The position numbers and the translations under genes were made by a program. This document shows, piece by piece, positions 10,041-18,451 of a stretch of 64,000 bases of DNA (the first letter of the stretch is position 1; every line of letters starts with the position of its first letter). The notes beneath the pieces are model-generated. The model searched no databases. It was not told the origin of the DNA and saw nothing but the letters and a program-made list of their open reading frames with translations. The stretch comes from Sphingobacterium olei (GTDB lineage Bacteria; Bacteroidota; Bacteroidia; Sphingobacteriales; Sphingobacteriaceae), in assembly GCF_005048855.1 (NCBI RefSeq), contig NZ_SUME01000004.1, forward strand, positions 248,001-312,000, read 5' to 3'.

Positions 10041-10832
10041 ATGATGACATTAAAGAATATAATATGCGTTGTTGGATTGTTGTGTATTACAATCCTTAGT
10101 TTTTCGTTCATTGCCAATTACAAAAAGCCGACACTTTTTGTAATTGGTGATTCGACGGTAAAAAATGGTCAAGGCAACGGATCAAACGGCCAATGGGGAT
10201 GGGCAAGTTTTATAGCCGATTACTTTGATCTGGATAAAATTTCTGTGGAAAATCGAGCTTTAGGAGGCACCAGTACCCGTACCTATTACAACAATCCTAA
10301 GCTTTGGCAAAAAGTATTGGATGAGATTAAGCCCGGTGATTTCGTCATGATGCAATTTGGTCACAATGACTCCAGTCCGATTGTGGATACGTTACGTGCA
10401 AGAGGAACGATAAAAGGTAATGGGGATGAATATCAAGAAGTGTATAATCCGCTCCTTCAACAGCGGGAGATGGTATACAGTTATGGATTCTATTTACGTC
10501 GCTTTGTTAAAAACGTACAGGATAAAGGTGCTACGGCTGTTATCTGCTCACCGATACCCCGTAATGCCTGGGAAGGAGAGAAGGTGCGCCGTTCAGACTA
10601 TGCATTGTGGGCACAAGAAGCTGCAACGCAATCTAATGCGCTGTTTATTCCGCTTCACGATAAAGTTATTGAAGTGTATGAACGAATTGGTCAAGCAGAG
10701 GTAGCGGGTAACTATTTTGGGGACAAAGATGGTACGCATACGATTAAAGCAGGTGCAGAGCTCAATGCCAAGTTGGTGGCGGAATATCTTTCGGCTCAGT
10801 CAAAATTGGAATTACGAAAATATTTAAAATAG
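10041..10832 (+). CDS. Rhamnogalacturonan acetylesterase, SGNH/CE12-like (copy 2)
   Basis: This 263-residue paralogue of the preceding gene starts 2 bp after it. It shows GDST with S38, ALGGTSTRTY, QFGHND and DGTHT with D230 and H233, so the catalytic set is complete. It differs from copy 1 by an insert after GDST (GQGNGSNG) and a longer loop after GHND, which suggests a different positional or substrate preference rather than redundancy. An N-terminal hydrophobic segment indicates export. Two adjacent ATG codons at 10041 and 10044 make the exact start uncertain by one residue. Confidence 0.88.
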   Translation: MMTLKNIICVVGLLCITILSFSFIANYKKPTLFVIGDSTVKNGQGNGSNGQWGWASFIADYFDLDKISVENRALGGTSTRTYYNNPKLWQKVLDEIKPGDFVMMQFGHNDSSPIVDTLRARGTIKGNGDEYQEVYNPLLQQREMVYSYGFYLRRFVKNVQDKGATAVICSPIPRNAWEGEKVRRSDYALWAQEAATQSNALFIPLHDKVIEVYERIGQAEVAGNYFGDKDGTHTIKAGAELNAKLVAEYLSAQSKLELRKYLK

Positions 10833-10893
10833 AATATGGATTTCCTCAGTCAGTCAATGAAGCTATCAGATTTTAAAGACAAATTATACACAG

Positions 10894-12507
10894 ATGAAAA
10901 AGTTACTTGCATATGTATTGTTCGTACTATTGGGTGGGAATACCGTTTTTAGTCAGGTACAGACCCGACCTAATTTTGTATTAATCCTTGTCGATGATAT
11001 GGGCTATTCGGATTTGGGATGTTTTGGTTCAGAAATCAATACGCCCAATTTGGATACTATGGCCAAGGACGGAGTTAAGATGACTAATTTCTATAATGCT
11101 TCTCGCTGTTGTCCCTCGCGTGCCTCTTTATTGACAGGGGTGTATCCCCATCAAGCAGGTGTGGGTGATATGATGAATACTCGGCCCTATCCGGCATATC
11201 AAGGGTATCTGAATCGCCAAACGGTTACATTAGCAGAGGTTCTACAGCAAGTCGGATATGGCACGTACATGTCGGGCAAATGGCATGTCGGACAGGCAAA
11301 GGAAAATTGGCCTTTGCAACGTGGCTTTGAGCGCTATTATGGATTAATAGATGGGGCCAATAGTTATTTCGAGAATAGATCCTATAGACCCAAACAAAAA
11401 TTGACAATAGCATTGGATAACGAGGAAATTGTACCTCCAGCAACATATTATTCGACTGATGCCTATACCGATTATGCTTTGGAATTTATAAACCAACACG
11501 TGGAGAAGCGAAATAACGACCCTTTTTTTATGTATATCGCCTATCAGGCTCCCCACTGGCCGTTACATGCATTACCGGAAGATATTGCGAAATATAAGGG
11601 CAAATATATGGAAGGATGGGAATCTTTACGCCAGAAACGATTCGATAAACAAATGGAATTAGAATTGTTTCCCACTGGTACAACCTTGCCGAAAATCGAT
11701 GAAAATATACGAAAGTGGGCGGATTGCTCTTGGGAAGAAAAAGTGAAATGGGATGAACAAATGGCAGTTTATGCGGCAATGGTGGATAGGGTCGACCAGA
11801 ATGTGGGCAAGATCAAAAAACGACTCCAGGAAATAGGCGAGTTAGAGAATACCATTTTTATATTTCTATCCGATAATGGAGCAAGTAGTGAAAAGATCGC
11901 CAATGCAGGTTTTACGCCTGAAATTTTAGCTGCCAATGACTTTCCGGCGAGCCATCCACAATCGTTTACGGCATATGGCTTGGAAGGTGCGTTAGTTAGT
12001 AATACACCTTTTCGAAAATATAAACATTGGGAGTTTGAAGGAGGCAATGCGACATCATTTATTGCATATGGCCCGCAGTTTATTCAAAAAGGAATGCGCA
12101 TAGAAAGCCCTGCACACTTGGTAGATATCATGCCGACAATCATTGAATATGCCCGCGCAACATATCCTAAAACTTACAAGGGCAATTCGATCCAGACGAT
12201 GGAAGGAATTTCTCTGGTTTCTTCGTGGACAGCTAATGAAAAAGCGAAAGAACGTGCGATTTGCTTTGAGCACGAAGGCAACAAAGCCGTTCGGAAAGGA
12301 AAATGGAAAATAGTAGCGGAGTACCCGCAAAATGAATGGTTTTTGTATGATCTATCGTCTGATAGAGCGGAGCAAACAGATCTGAAAAGTAAGCATCCCA
12401 CGGTTCTTAAAGAGATGGTAGGTATCTACGACAAATGGGCAGAGCGTGTCGGTGTTATCCCATATGAACAATTGGATACCAAAAGAACAAATGAACGATA
12501 TAAATAA
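10894..12507 (+). CDS. Secreted sulfatase, S1 family (arylsulfatase-like)
   Basis: This 537-residue protein has a signal peptide ending near TVFSQ and an alkaline-phosphatase fold. The N-terminal metal motif is LVDDMGYSDLG. The formylglycine site is C72 in CCPSRASLLTG, of the C-x-P-S-R type that needs an anaerobic or aerobic maturase encoded elsewhere. SGKWHVG and FLSDNG supply further active-site residues. It hydrolyses sulfate esters; the family is clear but the substrate is not. It is 61 bp downstream of the second acetylesterase on the same strand and ends in a shared terminator, so it belongs to the pectin locus by position. RG-I is not classically sulfated, which makes its role here unclear. 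Confidence 0.88.
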   Translation: MKKLLAYVLFVLLGGNTVFSQVQTRPNFVLILVDDMGYSDLGCFGSEINTPNLDTMAKDGVKMTNFYNASRCCPSRASLLTGVYPHQAGVGDMMNTRPYPAYQGYLNRQTVTLAEVLQQVGYGTYMSGKWHVGQAKENWPLQRGFERYYGLIDGANSYFENRSYRPKQKLTIALDNEEIVPPATYYSTDAYTDYALEFINQHVEKRNNDPFFMYIAYQAPHWPLHALPEDIAKYKGKYMEGWESLRQKRFDKQMELELFPTGTTLPKIDENIRKWADCSWEEKVKWDEQMAVYAAMVDRVDQNVGKIKKRLQEIGELENTIFIFLSDNGASSEKIANAGFTPEILAANDFPASHPQSFTAYGLEGALVSNTPFRKYKHWEFEGGNATSFIAYGPQFIQKGMRIESPAHLVDIMPTIIEYARATYPKTYKGNSIQTMEGISLVSSWTANEKAKERAICFEHEGNKAVRKGKWKIVAEYPQNEWFLYDLSSDRAEQTDLKSKHPTVLKEMVGIYDKWAERVGVIPYEQLDTKRTNERYK

Positions 12508-12547
12508 ATAAATTGAAGGATTAGGTGATTAACCCTTCAATTTATTT
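12506..12547. terminator. Bidirectional terminator between sulfatase and DUF4197 genes
   Basis: Perfect 14 bp arms AAATAAATTGAAGG (12506-12519) and CCTTCAATTTATTT (12534-12547) enclose a 14 nt loop. The arms overlap the stop codons of both convergent genes and provide A/T tracts for each direction. Confidence 0.75.
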
Positions 12548-13309
12548 CTGTGTATCCACCCAGCCGAATACTTTTTGCAGTACACCGGTATTGCGGGATC
12601 CTCCTATATTTTGTCTGATTTTTAGTTCTTCTTCTGCAACTTTTACAAACAATCCGTCTATCGCTTTTTGAGTTACGTAAGCATTTAAATCTGTGGTTAC
12701 TTTATTGGAAGTAAGGGGCAGATTGTTATAAGCTGATGTTAACTGGGTCCAATAGGTACTTACATTATTTTTGCCCAATGCAGATTCAACAATAGGACTA
12801 AATTTTGAAGCCAGTGTAGCAGAAGTCGTTCTTTTGAAAAAAGTTGTTGCAGCATCTTGTTGTGCACCGAGTAAAATACTAAATGCATCGGTTACCGTCA
12901 TTTGGGATAGCGAATTGACAAATACAGGGGCTGCCTCTTTTACTGCCGACTCGGCAGCGCGATTCAAACTTGTCACAAAGTTATCGACCAATGATCCCAT
13001 TCCTATAGAACGCAACGTTTTCTCTACTTGCTGTGCTTCTGCGGGCATCAAGATTTTTACGGCTGCATTTCCCAAAAAACCATCTTTGATGGATAACGCG
13101 TTGATACTATTATTCAATCCGTTACCCAATGCTTGTTTGATACCTGTAACCGCTTCGGTCTGGGTAACAGAGCCTGTTGTCGAGGGAGAAGTAGTTCCTA
13201 CAGTAGTATTTGGCGTATTGCTTGCAATTTGGCTCATGGTTTCACAACCCAAAAATAAAGGAAAGGAGACTACGCCTATGGCAAGTAATTGAGCGGTTTT
13301 TCTATTCAT
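12542..13309 (-). CDS. DUF4197 domain lipoprotein
   Basis: This 255-residue protein has a lipoprotein signal peptide with lipobox LFLG-C at about residue 22. After a Ser/Thr/Pro-rich linker (about 25-48), residues 50-250 match the DUF4197 pattern: IKQALGNGL, DGFLGNAAVKI, EKTLRSIGMG, AAPVFVNSLSQMTVTDAF and ATTFFKRTT. The family is widespread in Gram-negative bacteria as predicted envelope lipoproteins with no established function. It is the last gene of a leftward run and is convergent with the sulfatase. Confidence 0.85.
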   Translation of the reverse strand: MNRKTAQLLAIGVVSFPLFLGCETMSQIASNTPNTTVGTTSPSTTGSVTQTEAVTGIKQALGNGLNNSINALSIKDGFLGNAAVKILMPAEAQQVEKTLRSIGMGSLVDNFVTSLNRAAESAVKEAAPVFVNSLSQMTVTDAFSILLGAQQDAATTFFKRTTSATLASKFSPIVESALGKNNVSTYWTQLTSAYNNLPLTSNKVTTDLNAYVTQKAIDGLFVKVAEEELKIRQNIGGSRNTGVLQKVFGWVDTQK

Positions 13310-13403
13310 GACTTTCTGTTTGTTACAAACATACCAATACTAATGCATTTTTCAGATTTTTTACCCAAATAATAGAATAGAATTACTTCCGAACGCATAA
13401 TTA

Positions 13404-14240
13404 CTATTGCCACACCAATCGTGTTGCAACCGGGAAATGGTCTGAAGGGTATTTACCCATGTAGGTATCCGTTAAGATGCCGTATTTCTCTACTTTAAAA
13501 TGAGGAGTAATAAAAATATGATCTATCCTACCGGTAGGTTTTATACTTTTCCCCCAATTATTAAAGGTAGAATTAGGGGTATAGACGATTTTAGATTTAG
13601 TGAGTACATCCTCTACCACTCCACCGTTTGCAAGGGTAAAATAGGCCTCGTTTGTTTCATCTACATTAAAATCTCCAGTAAGGATAAGCGGGAGTTCCGT
13701 CGCAAATTCTGTGGCTTTGCGGAGTATCAACTTTGCACTTTCTTTTCTCGCCTGTACGCCCACGTGATCGAAATGGGTATTCATTAGTATAAAAGACTTG
13801 TTGTTTTTTCTATCTCTAAAAACACCCCAGGTACAGATTCTGGGAAGTGCGGCATCCCATCCTTTATTGGGTTTTTCCGTATCCGTATCCGAGAGCCAAA
13901 AAGTTCCACTTTTAAGCACCTCAAAACGATTTTTATTATAGAAGATTGCGGAATGTTCTCCCAGTTCAGCACCATCATCGCGTCCCACACCCACATAGTC
14001 GAAGTTGGGAAGCAATTGTTTCATATCGTTAACCTGATCTTTAAAGCCCTCTTGTATGCCGAAGATGTCAAATTCATGATAAGTAATCAGATTGCAAACA
14101 GCCTCTTTTCGATCCTGCCACAGGTTGCCGATATCTCCATCCGTTTTCAAGCGGATATTGAAGGTAGCCACGTTAATCTCTTGTGCAGACACATATAATA
14201 TAAAAAGGAAAAAGAAGGGTATCAAAGATAATGGTTTCAT
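13404..14240 (-). CDS. Secreted endonuclease/exonuclease/phosphatase family protein
   Basis: This 278-residue protein has a signal peptide ending near VSAQ and a single EEP (DNase I-like) domain. Motifs: TFNIRLKTDGD, GIQEG with the metal-binding glutamate, NTHFDHVG, LTGDFNVDE and SDHFPV at the C terminus. Members of this family hydrolyse phosphodiester or phosphomonoester bonds; short secreted Bacteroidota versions like this are often annotated as nuclease or sphingomyelinase-like without proof. It lies 18 bp downstream of the glycerophosphodiesterase gene, suggesting a shared transcript and perhaps phosphate scavenging. Confidence 0.85.
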   Translation of the reverse strand: MKPLSLIPFFFLFILYVSAQEINVATFNIRLKTDGDIGNLWQDRKEAVCNLITYHEFDIFGIQEGFKDQVNDMKQLLPNFDYVGVGRDDGAELGEHSAIFYNKNRFEVLKSGTFWLSDTDTEKPNKGWDAALPRICTWGVFRDRKNNKSFILMNTHFDHVGVQARKESAKLILRKATEFATELPLILTGDFNVDETNEAYFTLANGGVVEDVLTKSKIVYTPNSTFNNWGKSIKPTGRIDHIFITPHFKVEKYGILTDTYMGKYPSDHFPVATRLVWQ

Positions 14241-14258
14241 CGCTGTATAGATTTTGTC

Positions 14259-15029
14259 TTATTTTTTTATTAAAGTATGCAGATGCTCGGGCTCATCTGT
14301 CGTGATATAATCAATTCCGCTGTCTATAAAATAGTTCATATCCTCTTCCTTGTTCACTGTCCATACGTTCGTTTTCAGACCTAAGTTTTTTGCAGCAGTA
14401 ATCCAATCGGTATTTTTTTTGAAAACGGAAAGATGGTAGTCGATTCCCGTTAGGTTCGCGTCTTTTATTTGTTGAGGGCTTTTATCACCATTTAAATAAT
14501 GTATAGGAATGTTTTTGTCCAAAGCTCTGAAATGCAGACAGGCATCATAACTAAAAGCGATAAATTCAGTTAGGGACTCCGCTCGAAGTTTTTTTACGAG
14601 ATCGAAAGCGATTTCTACCGATTTAAGCGTGCGATCTAAACCTAAGCGATTGGTCTTCAACTCAAATATCATCTTTGTGTTACTTTGCTTGATACCTTCT
14701 TGCAGATATGCTTCTGCCGTAGCTATTTGTTCGCCGTTGGGATGCTGCTTTGCTAATAACTCTTGATATGTAGAAGTAGCAATGTCTATTCCCTGAAAAT
14801 CATTGTCATGATTGACAACCAATACATCATCTTTTGTAAGGTGGACATCAAATTCAGCTCCCCAGACTTCCTGTGCAATCGCGTCGCGGAGTGCAGCGAT
14901 AGAATTTTGGGGAGATTTTGTGTTTTTCCAAGCACCTCGATGTGCTATGATTTGAGTTTCTTGCGCCTGTACTAAAACCGATAAACAGAGCATAATTCCT
15001 AAAATACTTAATTTGTTCATACTTAACAT
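14259..15029 (-). CDS. Glycerophosphodiester phosphodiesterase, secreted
   Basis: This 256-residue TIM-barrel protein has a signal peptide ending near VQAQ. The GDPD signature is clear: AHRGAWKNTKSPQNS near the N terminus, EFDVHLTKDDVLVVNHD, EAYLQEGIKQ, FELKTNR, and TTDEPEHL at the end. It would release glycerol 3-phosphate from deacylated phospholipids in the periplasm. Two in-frame ATG codons at 15027-15029 and 15018-15020 are possible; the second gives the more usual signal peptide. It is followed by the EEP gene after 18 bp, so the two phosphodiesterases are probably co-expressed. Confidence 0.88.
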   Translation of the reverse strand: MLSMNKLSILGIMLCLSVLVQAQETQIIAHRGAWKNTKSPQNSIAALRDAIAQEVWGAEFDVHLTKDDVLVVNHDNDFQGIDIATSTYQELLAKQHPNGEQIATAEAYLQEGIKQSNTKMIFELKTNRLGLDRTLKSVEIAFDLVKKLRAESLTEFIAFSYDACLHFRALDKNIPIHYLNGDKSPQQIKDANLTGIDYHLSVFKKNTDWITAAKNLGLKTNVWTVNKEEDMNYFIDSGIDYITTDEPEHLHTLIKK

Positions 15030-15131
15030 ATATTCTTGAATATTTGTATAGGACGCCTTAGAATGAAAGCACCCCTATTGTTCATAGTAATGCCTAAGTT
15101 ACTTATCTTAATATTAAGAGAATATTACATT

Positions 15132-15785
15132 TTATTTTTCTCCATTCCACTCTCCGTAAAATTGCTCAAGAAACTGTTCCATAAATTGATGACGGGTCGC
15201 TGCGATTTGCTTGGCGGCGTCTGTATTCATTTTATCTTTCAGCAACAAGAGTTTTTCGTAAAAATGATTTATGGTAGGAGCAGTGGTGTTTTTATACGCT
15301 TGCTTACTTTGGTTTTCGATAAAAGGGATATTTGGATTATAGATCTCTCTATTTTTGTACCCGCCATAGTTGAATGCTCGAGCTATACCGATCGCGCCAA
15401 TGGCATCCAGTCGGTCGGCATCTTGTACAATCTCCAATTCCTTGCTGTGAAAGTTGATCGCACCTAACGAAGCCTTAAAAGACATGTTTAAAATAATCTG
15501 TTGCACATGTTGAATAATTGAAGGATCGACGCCTATAGATGTTAAAAAGTCACCAGCTATACGCGGACCGATGGTTTCATCCCCATTGTGAAATTTGCTA
15601 TCAGCGATATCGTGCAATAGCGCAGTAAGTTCACATACCAGCGCATCTGCCTCTTCTGTTTGTAGAATCAACTTTGTATTATTCCATACACGTTGAATGT
15701 GCCACCAGTCATGCCCTGATTCAGCATCTTTTAGTCGATCTTGGACAAAACAAGCTGTTTTGTCGATGAATTCCTGATACTGCAT
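15132..15785 (-). CDS. HD-domain phosphohydrolase
   Basis: This 217-residue cytoplasmic protein has the HD superfamily metal ligands: DAESGHDWWHIQRVW near residue 25 and LLHDIADSKFHNGDE near 60, plus IVQDADRLDAIGAIG near 120. It matches bacterial phosphohydrolases of the YedJ/YpgQ type, some of which hydrolyse nucleotides; the substrate here is unknown. It begins 3 bp after the methyltransferase stop, so it is translationally linked to it. A 102 bp gap separates it from the GDPD gene downstream. Confidence 0.85.
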   Translation of the reverse strand: MQYQEFIDKTACFVQDRLKDAESGHDWWHIQRVWNNTKLILQTEEADALVCELTALLHDIADSKFHNGDETIGPRIAGDFLTSIGVDPSIIQHVQQIILNMSFKASLGAINFHSKELEIVQDADRLDAIGAIGIARAFNYGGYKNREIYNPNIPFIENQSKQAYKNTTAPTINHFYEKLLLLKDKMNTDAAKQIAATRHQFMEQFLEQFYGEWNGEK

Positions 15786-15788
15786 AGA

Positions 15789-16952
15789 TTAATTATCTTT
15801 TGAACCGTCGTACAATTCGTATTGCAATAACCGACAATCTAATTTTCCGTTAAAGAATTCAAATCTTCGGGATGCTTTCAATCCGATCTTTTTCGCTAAT
15901 TCTGGATTCCCAGTAAATACATATCCCCGATATCCTTTACATTCCTGCTTTAAGAAATCCCCGATTCGCTTATAGGTAACTTCTAGTTTGGAATGGGTGC
16001 CCAGACGTTCGCCGTATTCAGGGTTGAACATGATCACGCCGGGTTCTTGTGGAACTGTAGTGTCTGCAAAATCGCAGATTTCAAATGTGATTAAGTGTTC
16101 TACCCCCGCGGTACGGGCGTTCATCTTCGCAATTTCAATCGCCTGATCGGAAATATCTGAAGCAACAATCTGAGGTAAAATAGTCTTATCGGCAATGTCT
16201 TTTATTTGTCTTCGTTCTTCAAAAAATACTTCTTCATCATATCCGATAAAATGCATGAAGGAGTAATTCATACGCTGCAAGCCGGGCATTCGTTTTTGTG
16301 CTAATAAAGCCGCCTCAATAGCGAGGGTTCCTGATCCACACATTGGGTTTATAAATGGAGATTTGCCATCCCATTTTGTCGCCATGATAGTGGAGGTTGC
16401 CAACGCCTCAAGCATGGGAGCTTTACCGGGATGCTTCCGGTAACCATGTTTTGCCAGTGTCTCGCCCGAAGTGTCTAGGAATATTTCTGCACGTTCTTCC
16501 ATCCAATGCAGGTGGATCACACATTTATGGTAATCAGGTCCCGAATCTGGACGCACTCCTTTTTTATCTTTGATACGATCGACAATCGCATCTTTTACCT
16601 TTACATTCGCAAATAAGGGTGTGGTAATGGTCTCATTATGTACCGTAGAGGTGACCGAAAAATAACCATCGAAGGGTATAATGTCTTCCCATGCAATCTT
16701 TACCAAATTGTCATAAAGTTCTTTTGGATCATTCGCCCTAAACGATTTTAATTCATATAATACCTGACTTGCCGTTCTTAGGTTGAGGTTCAATTTGATA
16801 CAGTCATTTACAGAAAGGAATAATTCTACGCCTGTATTAAATGCACGTTTGATTTCGAAGCCTAAACTTTTGACTTCTTCTTGTAAGTAAGGCGAAAGCC
16901 TTTTATTACACGTTATGATAACTTTACTCGGGGTGTTGAAAACTTCTGTCAT
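15789..16952 (-). CDS. THUMP-domain class I RNA methyltransferase (RlmL-N/YpsC-like)
   Basis: This 387-residue protein has an N-terminal ferredoxin-like/THUMP region (about 1-160) and a Rossmann SAM-dependent methyltransferase domain (160-380). Motif I is INPMCGSGTLAIEAA and the catalytic motif IV is FNPEYGERLG (NPPY variant). This corresponds to the N6/N2-guanine methyltransferases acting on 23S rRNA (RlmL N-terminal half). The target base is inferred. A TAACTTTG -7-like element lies at 16960-16967 on the minus strand, which would give an almost leaderless mRNA. Confidence 0.86.
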   Translation of the reverse strand: MTEVFNTPSKVIITCNKRLSPYLQEEVKSLGFEIKRAFNTGVELFLSVNDCIKLNLNLRTASQVLYELKSFRANDPKELYDNLVKIAWEDIIPFDGYFSVTSTVHNETITTPLFANVKVKDAIVDRIKDKKGVRPDSGPDYHKCVIHLHWMEERAEIFLDTSGETLAKHGYRKHPGKAPMLEALATSTIMATKWDGKSPFINPMCGSGTLAIEAALLAQKRMPGLQRMNYSFMHFIGYDEEVFFEERRQIKDIADKTILPQIVASDISDQAIEIAKMNARTAGVEHLITFEICDFADTTVPQEPGVIMFNPEYGERLGTHSKLEVTYKRIGDFLKQECKGYRGYVFTGNPELAKKIGLKASRRFEFFNGKLDCRLLQYELYDGSKDN

Positions 16953-16959
16953 ATTTCTA

Positions 16960-16967
16960 CAAAGTTA
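16960..16967 (-). promoter_or_regulatory. Putative -7 element (TAACTTTG) of the RNA methyltransferase gene
   Basis: On the minus strand the octamer matches the Bacteroidota -7 consensus TAnnTTTG and lies 8 bp before the ATG. No well-spaced -33 TTTG was found, so this is tentative. Confidence 0.3.
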
Positions 16968-17019
16968 ACTAATCTAAAACGCAAAAAATGTGTAATTTTA
17001 TCGTTTAATATTTTTGATT

Positions 17020-17397
17020 ATGGAAATTAGAGGAAAAGTGCACGAAATCGGTGCGATACAACAAGTTACAGAATCTTTTAAAAAGAGAGATTTAATCGTT
17101 GCTTACGCAGAGAATCCACAGTTTGTAGAATATATTCGCTTTGAATCAACACAAGATAGGGTGAACATCTTTGACAATTTAGCTATTGGAGACGAAATTG
17201 AAGTTTCTTTCAATCTTCGCGGCCGTCCGTGGACAAATAAAGATGGAGTAACAACTTACTTCAACTCATTAGTCGCTTGGCGTGTGACAAAATTGGCTAA
17301 TACGGGTGCTGCAGCTTCAGCACCAGGATTCGCTGAAATGCCTGCTCCAGTAGATATTACATCTTCGGGTTCAGATGACGATGATTTGCCTTTCTAA
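17020..17397 (+). CDS. DUF3127 protein with SSB-like acidic C-terminal tip
   Basis: The frame opens at TTG 17014, but the ATG at 17020 (MEIRGKVHEIG) is the usual DUF3127 start and gives 125 residues. Residues 1-95 match the small beta-barrel (OB-fold-like) DUF3127 domain, with QFVEYIRFES, VSFNLRGRPW and YFNSLVAWRV. A short Ala/Pro linker leads to a terminal SDDDDLPF, closely resembling the acidic DDDIPF tip with which single-stranded DNA-binding proteins recruit partners. This suggests a nucleic-acid-binding role, which is inference. It is divergent from the methyltransferase gene and followed by a strong hairpin terminator. Confidence 0.8.
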   Translation: MEIRGKVHEIGAIQQVTESFKKRDLIVAYAENPQFVEYIRFESTQDRVNIFDNLAIGDEIEVSFNLRGRPWTNKDGVTTYFNSLVAWRVTKLANTGAAASAPGFAEMPAPVDITSSGSDDDDLPF

Positions 17398-17442
17398 TTA
17401 AGGTGTTATTCTGATCTCGAAAGAATACTATAATATTTCATT

Positions 17443-17474
17443 AAACAGCTGTCTATCTAGGTAGACAGCTGTTT
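17443..17474 (+). terminator. Terminator downstream of DUF3127 gene
   Basis: Perfect 13 bp arms AAACAGCTGTCTA (17443-17455) and TAGACAGCTGTTT (17462-17474) enclose a 6 nt loop, followed by TAATAA. It lies 46 bp after the stop codon. Confidence 0.75.
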
Positions 17475-17652
17475 TAATAACTAGCCGTCTGTCGTTTGTC
17501 GGTTTACGATCCCGGATTTTCTCTCTTCTGTCGGATCAAACAAAATTAAGAAAAACCCTCCTTAAACTAAGACACATATCCATTCACCGAATAAAAACGA
17601 TATGTTGCCTAATTTTTGCGATGTATTAATAAAAAAATAATTAAATTGCAGA

Positions 17653-18438
17653 ATGGGTTGGGCAACTAAAAAGAACAAAACGTGGGAACTGAGGCATCTG
17701 ATGTGGACATTTACATCTATTATCCTATTTTTCCCCTTACCCGTTCATATTCACCCCTTTGTCATGATGTCCCAAGCGTCTAAAAGTAAAGTACGCTCTT
17801 GGTATATAATGGCCTGGGCTTTATTAATGGTTGAGGTGGCGCTCTTCGGATCTTTTTTGCTTTTTTGGGGAGCCATGTCTCAGGGGATGTTGCTAACTTT
17901 GGGCGGTTCGGTAGTTTCTTATATTTTAGGGAATGGTCTATTATTAAATCAGGCGAAACCTTATCTGAAAAGATTGGAACTCGGTGAAGTCAGACCGCTT
18001 ACCTGGATCGGAAGTGTAGAAAAGCAGCAACGCCTTGAATTGGCACAGGCGAGTATGGAAACCCCACAATCTTTTGTGACTAAAATGCTGCATTACCGCA
18101 AGGAAATTAATAATACAAATATTCATCAGCATATTGATAAAATAATACGTCTTTTCCATTTATTGGAACAAAGAGATATAATGGAAGCGGAAAAATTTTT
18201 GGTGCGTCATGGTACAGTGATTAATGTGCTCCGTCAATATGATGAACTTGAAAACACGCGGTTACATAATCAAGTGACTATTGATTCGAAAGTTAAATTG
18301 GAAAGCGTATTGGCTCAAGCTGCTATGGCTATCGAACAAGATGTCACAAACATTATAAAATCAAGCTTGCTGGATGTATCTGCTGAATCGGATGTCTATA
18401 TCCAAACATTAAAAAACAGAAACCTATTAAAAGAATAA
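17653..18438 (+). CDS. Membrane protein, XpaC-like partner of TelA
   Basis: This 261-residue protein has two or three transmembrane helices in the first 100 residues (around MWTFTSIILFFPLPV, MAWALLMVEVALFG and LLTLGGSVVSYILG) and a soluble helical C-terminal domain (110-261). Sequence identity to a known family is not obvious. In many bacteria telA is preceded by an XpaC-type (5-bromo-4-chloroindolyl phosphate hydrolysis) gene encoding N-terminal helices plus a helical tail, and both architecture and position fit that here. TelA starts 13 bp after its stop. The name is therefore an inference from context plus topology. A biochemical function is not established. Confidence 0.6.
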   Translation: MGWATKKNKTWELRHLMWTFTSIILFFPLPVHIHPFVMMSQASKSKVRSWYIMAWALLMVEVALFGSFLLFWGAMSQGMLLTLGGSVVSYILGNGLLLNQAKPYLKRLELGEVRPLTWIGSVEKQQRLELAQASMETPQSFVTKMLHYRKEINNTNIHQHIDKIIRLFHLLEQRDIMEAEKFLVRHGTVINVLRQYDELENTRLHNQVTIDSKVKLESVLAQAAMAIEQDVTNIIKSSLLDVSAESDVYIQTLKNRNLLKE

Positions 18439-18451
18439 GAAACTTAAAACT

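Noticed and set aside
12771..13292. 173-residue rightward frame
   Set aside because: Antisense to the DUF4197 lipoprotein gene, without family motifs or its own start context.
15036..15467. 143-residue rightward frame
   Set aside because: Lies across the GDPD upstream gap and antisense to the HD-domain gene; no motif and a weak start.
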